NCBI GenBank assembly: GCA_046484975.1
Contig: JAWOHX010000087.1
Span: 1-22,517, forward strand
DNA length: 22,517 nucleotides
Origin: JAWOHX01 sp046484975
GTDB taxonomy: Bacteria > Bacillota > Clostridia > DUPQ01
Direction: 5' to 3'
Shown here: in pieces, positions 9,101-14,955 of the stretch
Numbering within the stretch: the stretch's first letter is position 1
Layout: each line of letters starts with the position of its first letter
The notes under the pieces: model-generated
Databases searched by the model: none
Told to the model about the DNA's origin: nothing
What the model saw: only the letters and a program-made list of their open reading frames with translations
Translations under genes and position numbers: made by a program

Positions 9101-9326
9101 CGAGGCCGTCAAGAAGGCGGAAGACGGTGAAAAACTCATTGTCCGGGTATATGAGTGCTTCAACAGGCGTGACACGGTGGAAATGGCTTTTCACCGAAAC
9201 ATACGGGAAGCGATGGAATGCAACCTTCTGGAAGAGGACACGGAAGCCGCATCCTATTCCGGGAACATGATCCGCTTTGAAATCAAACCATTTGAAATCC
9301 GTACCTTCAAAGTGGAGCTAGAATGA
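6192..9326 (+). CDS. GH38 alpha-mannosidase
   Basis: A 1044-residue glycoside hydrolase family 38 protein, a Zn-dependent retaining alpha-mannosidase. About 230 N-terminal residues precede the catalytic barrel, which opens with GHTHIDVAWLWP (Zn ligands His243 and Asp245). The nucleophile is Asp355 in WLPDVFGYS, and another Zn ligand is His574 in LHQFHDILPGSS. The mid-region helical domain and the long C-terminal beta-sandwich region (WDINIYYNDKSWEI, WETDILLKAAFP, TNWNTSW-like PTHWNTSWDYARFEVSAHKW) are all present, so the enzyme looks complete. No signal peptide: it should act in the cytoplasm on imported oligomannosides or mannosylated compounds. The start is ATG 6192 (or 6195), overlapping the upstream stop, with AAAGGA about 10 bases before. 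Its last 20 bases overlap the convergent HAD gene. Exact linkage specificity cannot be read. Confidence 0.95.
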   Translation: MMYLAEKHCLKVLKELEKLKIKREIPLNQIMCMGGDIRGREDIAMDSPLLTTYEPGSSWGQDGKNHLFRMDFHVPGDLEGEALFFSVETGGDGKWDMARNPQFMLFINGSPWQGLDKGHTSSMMTQAAKAGEIHRIALDGFPGMKEGGLRMQCKVLVWDLQVERLYYNIKIPSDMVPRIKDDKTRSDILNHLETAMGIIDFRKPRSTHFYSSVEKANHYMEEEFYGSFCGNSSGVVKGVGHTHIDVAWLWPISQTRQKVVRSFSTVLHLMDLYPEYLFMSSQPQLYQFIKEDRPDIYEKIRQRVREGRWEPEGGMWLEADCNLASGEAFVRQFLYGCRFFKEEFNAECRVLWLPDVFGYSAALPQIMKKSNIEYFMTTKIFWNEYNRFPYETFEWEGIDGSKVLAHFITATDTQDPARRYGSTYNGVLSTPHVFGAFENYHQKGINDTVLMSFGYGDGGGGPTREMLEEGRRLGKGVPGAPKFEMTTSRDFFEELDRKVRDNKRLPKWVGELYLEYHRGTYTSVGRNKRNNRKSEFLLREVELFGYFAGQEGLMDYPEASLKENWERVLLHQFHDILPGSSIREVYEDSDADYSTVFDQGGRMLEERLHALAAKASDGKDQCVVFNSLSFNRKDIARVEVKKVFTHALTPENEHIQGQMVWEDGKMYFLFTAEVPSMGYRTYSLERKTQSVDAPLQVSPQAMENRFFRIEFDASMGIISLLDKRNGRQLVRENQKANQLIAFEDKPINWDAWDINIYYNDKSWEIDEVLETEVMETGPVRGSLRIKRKFLDSVISQTIQIYADVPRVDFDTEIDWQETDILLKAAFPMDIHTSKATYEIQYGNVERPTHWNTSWDYARFEVSAHKWADISESGYGVSLLNDCKYGHDIKDSVMRLTLLKSAAYPNPVADIGNHRMVYSLYPHMDDFKKGGTVDMAYMLNCPLRGVFVDEGTGDSGKSKSFIGLDKENVVIEAVKKAEDGEKLIVRVYECFNRRDTVEMAFHRNIREAMECNLLEEDTEAASYSGNMIRFEIKPFEIRTFKVELE

Positions 9327-10107
9327 ATTTTTCAATGGCATAGGCAAGGCCGTCTTCATCACAGGACAAGGTGACGAAGCCGGCCTTTTTCCTGACCTCG
9401 TCCGGGGCATTTCCCATGGCGACACCCAGGCCGGCATATTCGATCATGGACAGGTCGTTGAAGCCGTCCCCCAGGGCCATCATTTCCTTCCTTGGGATAT
9501 CCAGATGATTGCCGAGAATTTCCATGGCGATGCTTTTCGAGACATCGGCATGGACGAATTCCAGGAAATAGGGCTGAGAGGTGTGCATGTTCACACTTGG
9601 ACCAATCAGGGGCTTCAATGCCCCTTCGATTTCACGGATGCGGGGGACTTCCCCGGTAAAAAGGATTTTCGTGGCGCCATTGGCAGAGAATATCCCGTCA
9701 TTTTCCAGCAAAAGGGGTTCCACCCGGGAGAGCGAGCCGTATTCCGCTGCCTTCTCGTTCATCTTCGTCACATAAAGCCTGGACTCATGCCAGATCACTG
9801 CGGTGACGTCATATTGGTTGGACAGGGCAATGATGGACCTGGTGTCGTCCTGGGTGAGGGCTTTTTCAAAGATGGGCCTGTCATCCGGCCGCAGGAGCAC
9901 CATGCCCCCGTTGTATGCAATCAGCGGGGAATCCAGGGAAAGGTAACGGTAGATGTCCAGAATGCCCTGGACGGGCCTCCCTGTGCAGAGGACGAAGTGG
10001 ACGCCCCTTTCCCGTACCCTCCGGACAACGTCAACGGTTTTTTCAGTGATGCGTCCCTGGCTGTTCAGAAGTGTGCCGTCGATGTCAACGGCGATCATCC
10101 TATACAT
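9307..10107 (-). CDS. Cof-type HAD-superfamily hydrolase
   Basis: A 266-residue type-IIB HAD phosphatase, probably acting on small sugar phosphates or similar metabolites. Motif I is DIDGTLLN (nucleophile Asp8, acid Asp10). Motif II lies in LCTGRP. The C2 cap is in the middle, and motif IV is GDGFNDLSMIEYAGLGVAMGNA with the Mg-binding aspartates. Length is typical. AAGGAG sits 7 bases before the ATG, inside the 3' end of the MATE gene, which it overlaps by 8 bases, so the two are co-translated. Its own end overlaps the last 20 bases of the convergent mannosidase gene and no terminator is visible. Substrate not predictable from sequence. Confidence 0.93.
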   Translation of the reverse strand: MYRMIAVDIDGTLLNSQGRITEKTVDVVRRVRERGVHFVLCTGRPVQGILDIYRYLSLDSPLIAYNGGMVLLRPDDRPIFEKALTQDDTRSIIALSNQYDVTAVIWHESRLYVTKMNEKAAEYGSLSRVEPLLLENDGIFSANGATKILFTGEVPRIREIEGALKPLIGPSVNMHTSQPYFLEFVHADVSKSIAMEILGNHLDIPRKEMMALGDGFNDLSMIEYAGLGVAMGNAPDEVRKKAGFVTLSCDEDGLAYAIEKFILAPL

Positions 10108-11470
10108 CGGCTTCTCCTTTCACGGTCAAAACATTGATCCATTTGCGGTTTTTGAAACGGAAGAAGGAAATCACCACCTTGAGGATTTCCTCCGAAAAGA
10201 CAATGGCGAGGCACCAGTACACGGGGAGTTTGAAAACCAGCACGCAGAGAAACGCCAGCGGGACGCCAACGACCCAGATGGCCCCGATGTCCAGGAGCAT
10301 GCAGAACCTTGTGTCCCCGCCACTTCGGAAGATCCCCACGATGAAGATGAAGGCAAGCATTTTCACCGGCATGTAGAAGGCGTTGACGATGATGCACATC
10401 CTTGCAATCTCCATGGAATCGGGGGACAACCGGAACAGGCTGGCCATGGAATTGCCGGCAAGCAGGTAGAATACCGCCAGGAAGACGGAGATGTACAGGG
10501 AGATCACAATCAGCCTCCGGGCGGTGTGGTAGGCCTTCTGGATATTTTCCGCCCCCAGCTGGTTGCCGACCAGGACGGCGGTGGCGTTGCCGATTCCAAT
10601 CAAAAACGCCCAGAACAGGTCGGATATTGTCAGGGAGACCTGGAGGGCGGCGACGGAAGCCGTGCCAAGGAATCCGTAAGCCACATAATAGACGGAGACC
10701 CCGATGGACCATGCGGATTCATTGATAATGACAGGCAGCACTGTCCTGAAGACCTTGCGGAACATGGGAAACCCGTAGGAGAACATCTCCTTGAGTTTCG
10801 CTGCAAGGGGATGGTCCTTGGCCAGATAGATGATGGAGAGAAGGAGAATCATCTCCAGGATGCGGGAGATGACGGTGGCGATGGCGGCACCCTTGACACC
10901 AAGTTCCGGGAAACCTAGGTTTCCGTTGATGAGCAGGTAGTTGATGAAGGTGTTGGTGCTTAGGGCGATGATGCTGGTCATCATGGGTATCTTGGCACGG
11001 TGCACGCTCCTGGAGGTGAAGGAGAACATGAAGGTGATGGCCATGGGTACGTAGGAAAGGGCGGCGATGCGCAGGTAATCCGTCCCCTGGGCCAGGACCT
11101 CCGGATCGTCGATGAACAGGCCTACGATTTGCCGGGGGAAGGCCTGGGTCAGGATGCTCACGGAAAAGGAGAGCAGAAAGCCCAGGGACATGGCCATGCC
11201 CATGACCTTGCGGATGTTGACCATGTCTTTTTTCCCCCAGTATTGGGAAGTATAGATGCTCATGCCGCTGTACACCCCATAGAGGGTGATGGCCAGGATG
11301 AAGAACACCCGGTTGGACAAGGTCACCGCTGTAAGGGCGATTTCCCCCCGGGAGCCGATCATCACATTGTCCACCAGGTTCAATGCAGTTGCCACCAGGT
11401 TCTGCATGGCGATGGGCAGACCGACCCTGATGAGTTTCTGGAGGATTCCCTTGTTTTCCAAATCGCTCAT
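10100..11470 (-). CDS. MATE family efflux transporter
   Basis: A 456-residue inner-membrane protein with about 12 hydrophobic helices in two similar halves, starting LIRVGLPIAMQNLVATALNLVDNVMIG, the characteristic MATE N-terminal pattern. Mid-protein GVKGAAIATVISR and the later SIGVSVYYVAYGFLGTASVAA also fit. Such proteins export cationic drugs or metabolites by Na+ or H+ antiport; substrate unknown. No Shine-Dalgarno precedes the ATG. An extended -10 (TGGTATAAT) ends 7 bases before it, so the mRNA may be leaderless. It is co-transcribed with the HAD phosphatase gene (8-base overlap) and diverges from the DUF2089 operon. Confidence 0.93.
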   Translation of the reverse strand: MSDLENKGILQKLIRVGLPIAMQNLVATALNLVDNVMIGSRGEIALTAVTLSNRVFFILAITLYGVYSGMSIYTSQYWGKKDMVNIRKVMGMAMSLGFLLSFSVSILTQAFPRQIVGLFIDDPEVLAQGTDYLRIAALSYVPMAITFMFSFTSRSVHRAKIPMMTSIIALSTNTFINYLLINGNLGFPELGVKGAAIATVISRILEMILLLSIIYLAKDHPLAAKLKEMFSYGFPMFRKVFRTVLPVIINESAWSIGVSVYYVAYGFLGTASVAALQVSLTISDLFWAFLIGIGNATAVLVGNQLGAENIQKAYHTARRLIVISLYISVFLAVFYLLAGNSMASLFRLSPDSMEIARMCIIVNAFYMPVKMLAFIFIVGIFRSGGDTRFCMLLDIGAIWVVGVPLAFLCVLVFKLPVYWCLAIVFSEEILKVVISFFRFKNRKWINVLTVKGEADV

Positions 11471-11477
11471 GGAGAAA

Positions 11478-11486
11478 ATTATACCA
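11478..11486 (-). promoter_or_regulatory. Extended -10 promoter of the MATE-HAD operon
   Basis: On the minus strand TGGTATAAT forms a perfect extended -10 (TGnTATAAT). Only a weak -35 (TTATCT, 3/6) lies 17 bases upstream. The last base of the -10 is 7 bases from the A of the start codon, so transcription should begin at or next to the ATG. Confidence 0.65.
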
Positions 11487-11536
11487 TAAAGCCACCGGGA
11501 AGATAATGGGGAGCAAAATAAAAGTTTGATGTTGAT

Positions 11537-11554
11537 AATATTGATATCAATATT
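11537..11554. promoter_or_regulatory. 18-bp perfect palindrome, candidate operator
   Basis: AATATTGATATCAATATT is its own reverse complement. Its core ATTGA-TA-TCAAT is echoed at 11574-11588 as ATTGA-N5-TCAAT, which overlaps the -35 of the plus-strand promoter. Position between two divergent operons suggests a regulator binding site. The regulator is unknown; the downstream DUF2089 protein is one candidate. Confidence 0.45.
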
Positions 11555-11574
11555 GAATTAATGAATATTATATA

Positions 11575-11602
11575 TTGACATAATCAATGGTGGATGTATA
11601 AT
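11575..11602 (+). promoter_or_regulatory. Consensus promoter of the DUF2089-DUF4097-DUF4153 operon
   Basis: Perfect TTGACA (11575-11580), a 16-bp spacer and perfect TATAAT (11597-11602). Start of transcription expected near 11609, about 27 bases before the ATG. A promoter this close to consensus suggests high basal strength held in check by a repressor. Confidence 0.85.
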
Positions 11603-11635
11603 AATGGTGTAAATGTTTGGAAAGAAGGTGTCGAA

Positions 11636-12013
11636 ATGAAATACAAGGTGCCGGGAAGATGCCCCGTCTGTTCCAAGGAGCTCACCATCAACCACATAAG
11701 CTGCTCCTCCTGCCAGACGAAAATCTCCGGGGAGTTCTATGTGACGAACTTTTCCCTGCTGGATGAGCGGCAGATGAAATTCGTGGAGGCCTTCCTGAAA
11801 TGCAGGGGAAACATCAGGGAAGTGGAAAAGGAACTGGGAATCTCCTATCCCACGGTGAAAAGCCGGCTGGATGAGATTGCCGACGTATTGGGGCTTGACA
11901 TGGGTCCTGACAATGATTCCAGGAGAAGGAACATCCTGGAAGGCATCGAAAAAGGTGAGATATCCGTTGATGAAGCGGTCCGGATGTTCAAGAACCAGAA
12001 GGAGGGGAATTGA
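11636..12013 (+). CDS. DUF2089 family zinc-ribbon/HTH putative regulator
   Basis: A 125-residue protein. A zinc ribbon comes first (Cys9-x2-Cys12 and Cys23-x2-Cys26), then a helix-turn-helix-like segment about residues 57-80 (RGNIREVEKELGISYPTV), typical of DUF2089. A C-terminal SHOCT-like helical hairpin spans about 98-120 (ILEGIEKGEISVDEAVRMF). The family is thought to be regulatory; DNA binding is inferred from the fold only. The start is ATG 11636, preceded by AGAAGG; an in-frame ATG at 11594 lies inside the promoter and is rejected. The stop is one base before the next gene's ATG. The next protein begins with a similar SHOCT-like motif, suggesting functional pairing. Confidence 0.85.
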   Translation: MKYKVPGRCPVCSKELTINHISCSSCQTKISGEFYVTNFSLLDERQMKFVEAFLKCRGNIREVEKELGISYPTVKSRLDEIADVLGLDMGPDNDSRRRNILEGIEKGEISVDEAVRMFKNQKEGN

Positions 12014-12014
12014 G

Positions 12015-13214
12015 ATGGGTAAAAGCAACAATGACCTGCTGCTGATCCTGAAAATGCTGGAGGAAGGAAAAATCTCCGGTGAGGAGGCGGCCAAACTCAT
12101 CGAGGCCATCGAGAGTCAGAAGGAAGAACCTGACAAGGACAAGAGCGACAACATGAAGGACTTCGACGAGGCCATCAACGGCATGACGGACATGGCAAAA
12201 TCCATCGGGAGGATCGGGGCCAGGGTGGGAAAGGAAATCCTGGAATCCATCGCGGAATTTGATTTCAGCCTCACTGAGTACCAAACGATCCATTCCGAGT
12301 ACGAGCTTTCGGAAGGCGCGGAGATCCTCCTGGATTCCAATGGAAAGATCAGAATCCAGAAGAATACAGGGACCGGGAATCTTGCACAGGTCAAAGTCCA
12401 GGTTCCCAGGGAGGACGCCGGCAGGGAAGAGGACATCGTCATCCGGGAATATGCAAAAGGCAGGCTGGAGATCAGGACGGAGAAGTCATATAAGAGACCG
12501 GTGATGATCGAGGTCCTGCTTCCTGACATGCAATACGGAAAGGTGCGCGCCAGGGGCCTGAACGGAGCCGTGGAATGCAAGGGAATCGCAGCGGACGAAC
12601 TGGGCCTTTCCGCCACGAACGGTAAAGTGGCTGCGGAGGGTTGTCAAGGCAAAACCATGAGAATCTCCACCACCAACGGAAAGATCGTCATTGAAAACTG
12701 CAAGGGGGAAGGGTTGACAGCCACCACCACCAATGGAAAGATCCATACCGCGAACCTGTCGTTTCCCAAGGAAATCAAGTGCACCACTACAAACGGCAAG
12801 GTACATGCTGAGATGGTTGCCTCCGGGAAACTTGACTTAGGCACCACCAACGGCGGGATCACCCTTTCTTCCGGAAAAACCGACCAGGCGCACCTGACAA
12901 CCACAAACGGACATATTGCCATCAACGATTACCAGCCGTTTGATGAAAACAGGGGAAAACTCAAGGCATCCACCAGCAACGGAGGCATTTCCTTTGCCGT
13001 CAAGGACGGGACGGGGGTCGTTTTCACAGCGGATGCAGGCAAGCACGGGAACATCAGGACAGGCAGGGATTTCATCCTGGAGAACCAGCGGTATGACGGA
13101 GTCAGGATGACAAGCGCCAAAGGGGAGAGCCGGGGATTGGATTCCACCCCGCGTTCCATAGAGGCGGACCTGAAGACGTCCATGGGGACCATTGACATCA
13201 ACTGGATTTCATAA
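12015..13214 (+). CDS. SHOCT-like plus DUF4097 repeat protein (LiaX/YvlB-like)
   Basis: 399 residues. Residues 7-33 (LLLILKMLEEGKISGEEAAKLIEAI) form the short helical hairpin found at the N-terminus of YvlB/LiaX proteins. A charged helical linker (about 34-80) follows. From about 100 onward the chain is a beta-rich DUF4097 region with Asn-Gly turns at residues 183, 202, 221, 240, 260, 279, 298 and 322, almost exactly 19 residues apart, consistent with coils of a beta-helix. No signal peptide or membrane helix is seen. Enterococcal LiaX, of similar design, senses envelope-active antimicrobials; a comparable role is inferred. GGAGGGG lies 7 bases before the ATG; the gene is one base from the DUF2089 stop and 38 bases from the DUF4153 gene. 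Confidence 0.85.
   Translation: MGKSNNDLLLILKMLEEGKISGEEAAKLIEAIESQKEEPDKDKSDNMKDFDEAINGMTDMAKSIGRIGARVGKEILESIAEFDFSLTEYQTIHSEYELSEGAEILLDSNGKIRIQKNTGTGNLAQVKVQVPREDAGREEDIVIREYAKGRLEIRTEKSYKRPVMIEVLLPDMQYGKVRARGLNGAVECKGIAADELGLSATNGKVAAEGCQGKTMRISTTNGKIVIENCKGEGLTATTTNGKIHTANLSFPKEIKCTTTNGKVHAEMVASGKLDLGTTNGGITLSSGKTDQAHLTTTNGHIAINDYQPFDENRGKLKASTSNGGISFAVKDGTGVVFTADAGKHGNIRTGRDFILENQRYDGVRMTSAKGESRGLDSTPRSIEADLKTSMGTIDINWIS
12561..12980 (+). repeat. Degenerate 57-bp coding repeat (19-residue protein repeat)
   Basis: Asn-Gly codons occur at 12561, 12618, 12675, 12732, 12792, 12849, 12906 and 12978. Successive steps are 57, 57, 57, 60, 57, 57 and 72 bases. Most are embedded in ACC-ACC-AA(C/T)-GG(A/C) encoding TTNG. 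The repeat is protein-level (beta-helix coils); DNA between the turns is diverged. Confidence 0.85.
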
Positions 13215-13222
13215 AGCCATCT

Positions 13223-13232
13223 GATGTATAAT
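13223..13232 (+). promoter_or_regulatory. Possible internal -10 before the DUF4153 gene
   Basis: GATGTATAAT contains a perfect TATAAT (13227-13232) and matches the sequence of the main operon -10 region (GATGTATAAT at 11593-11602). No good -35 is found at 16-18 bases. A weak internal promoter is possible. Confidence 0.3.
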
Positions 13233-13252
13233 GGGGCCTGGAGGTGACATCA

Positions 13253-14953
13253 ATGGGTATCAAGGACAAGATCAGAAAACTGGCCCCGGACCTCAAGGCG
13301 GGGATCAAGGGGTATCCCGTCACATATGCCATATGCGTGCTGGCTGCCGTCATCGGCATTTGGCTGGTGGAAATGCGATGGACGGACAATGCCCTTGAGC
13401 CCTGGCTGGTCAGGATCCTCAACACCCTGATCCTGGGCATCCCGTCCTCCATGGCAATCTCCGCCTATTTCCACCACAGGAGCAGGCATTTCAGGGGAGA
13501 GCATTTCCTGTGGGTGGCGTATGCGTTGCTGATGGCAGTCATGTTCTTCTGGGTCTATGATTACGAGAAAAACTCCACCATGATGAGGATAGGGGCATCC
13601 CTGGTGTTTTTCATTGCCATCTATGTCTCTGTACCTGCCTGGCATAAGAAAATCAAGATGGAGGTCTTTGTCATCCGGCTGTTGAAAATGGCCGTGATCA
13701 ACGGGTTCTATGTGCATGTCCTTTATGGGGGGCTAAGCCTGATCACCGCTGCTTTGGACCGCCTCTTCGACCTTGGGATTGAAGGTAGTGTCTACGGGAA
13801 CATATACATTGCCGTCATGGGTGTGGTCTTCAGCCTCCTGTTTCTCTCGGACATCCGCAAGGACCAGGAGACCTCCCTGCCAAAGGTGTTCGAGAAACTC
13901 AACAGCTATGTCCTGATGCCCTTGCTCTCAGCCTACAGCCTGGTGATCTATGCCTATTTCATCCGCATCCTGCTGACCTTCTCCATCCCGGACAACATGA
14001 TCGCCAACATGGTTCTCTGGTATGTCCTCATCGGCACGGGTTCCTTGCTGGTGGCCTGTTCCGCCGAACAGGAGAACAGGTTCACGCTGTTTTTCAAGAA
14101 GTGGTTCCGGGTCGTCATGGCGGTTCCCCTGGCAATGCTCTTTGTTTCCATCGGCATACGCATTGCTGCCTATGGCATCACGGAAGGCCGGTATTTCACC
14201 GTGGCCGCAGGTGTATGGGTGGTGTTTGTCCTGTTGTTTTCCCTGAATAAGAGGAAAGTCACCCTTTCTGCTTCCGTGGCCCTGGCGGCGGTTGTCTTCA
14301 TTGGTGCCATATCCCCGTTGAACGCCTTTGATGTCTCCGTGTGGAGCCAGAACCGGCAGGTCCAGGAAATCATCCGGCGCAACGACATGGAACAGGAAGG
14401 GGAAATCGTCAGGCACGAACAGATTCCTGAAGAGGAATGGTTTCGGCTCACGGACATCGCCTACTATTTTTCCAGTTATCATTCCCTGGATGACCTGGCC
14501 CTTCCATCGGCATTCATCGAGTCAGAGTTATCCATGCCCTTCTTCGGCAGACCTGACAAGTACAGCTACATCAACATCATGGAAATCCCAGTGGTCCTGG
14601 ATGTCAGCGGCTATTCCCATCTTATACAGAACCAGTACCGGGGGGAACCGCAGGAATACCTTGCGGGGTCCCTGCGGGTGGTGTTGGGGGAAAACCATGT
14701 GGTCAGGATGTATGAGGGAAATCAGCTGCTCTATGAGAAAGACCTGAAGGAAATCGTCTTCGCCATCCATGCGGAGCATGCAGCAGGAGCCTCCAATCAG
14801 TTCATCAGTCTGAATGCGGAACAGCTCACCTTCAACGATGAGAATGACTACATCCGGGTCCGCATCATGATCATGAATGCCGGGCTCCAGATGGACGACA
14901 CCAGACCGACGGTACAGCATATGGAGTACAGGATGTTGTTTTCACGGAAATAG
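13253..14953 (+). CDS. DUF4153 family polytopic membrane protein
   Basis: 566 residues. After a short cytoplasmic start (MGIKDKIRKLAPDLKAGIK) come roughly ten hydrophobic helices over about the first 350 residues, e.g. TYAICVLAAVIGIWLV, ALLMAVMFFWVY, ASLVFFIAIYVSV and AVVFIGAISPLNAFDV. A soluble tail of about 200 residues follows, likely on one membrane face. This matches DUF4153, a family of unknown function often found beside envelope-stress type genes in Bacillota. GGAGG sits 8 bases before the ATG; the in-frame GTG at 13244 overlaps that site and is rejected. It is third in the operon and ends 2 bases from the convergent beta-helix gene. Role inferred only from context: membrane partner of the LiaX-like protein. 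Confidence 0.8.
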   Translation: MGIKDKIRKLAPDLKAGIKGYPVTYAICVLAAVIGIWLVEMRWTDNALEPWLVRILNTLILGIPSSMAISAYFHHRSRHFRGEHFLWVAYALLMAVMFFWVYDYEKNSTMMRIGASLVFFIAIYVSVPAWHKKIKMEVFVIRLLKMAVINGFYVHVLYGGLSLITAALDRLFDLGIEGSVYGNIYIAVMGVVFSLLFLSDIRKDQETSLPKVFEKLNSYVLMPLLSAYSLVIYAYFIRILLTFSIPDNMIANMVLWYVLIGTGSLLVACSAEQENRFTLFFKKWFRVVMAVPLAMLFVSIGIRIAAYGITEGRYFTVAAGVWVVFVLLFSLNKRKVTLSASVALAAVVFIGAISPLNAFDVSVWSQNRQVQEIIRRNDMEQEGEIVRHEQIPEEEWFRLTDIAYYFSSYHSLDDLALPSAFIESELSMPFFGRPDKYSYINIMEIPVVLDVSGYSHLIQNQYRGEPQEYLAGSLRVVLGENHVVRMYEGNQLLYEKDLKEIVFAIHAEHAAGASNQFISLNAEQLTFNDENDYIRVRIMIMNAGLQMDDTRPTVQHMEYRMLFSRK

Positions 14954-14955
14954 GA

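Noticed and set aside
9953..10918. Plus-strand open frame opposite the HAD and MATE genes
   Set aside because: It spans two genuine minus-strand genes and gives a Gly/Asp/His-rich shadow translation without motifs.
12561..12980. Regular 57-bp spacing considered as CRISPR or tandem DNA repeat
   Set aside because: The periodicity is in frame and at protein level (Asn-Gly turns), with diverged DNA between; no identical repeats or spacers.
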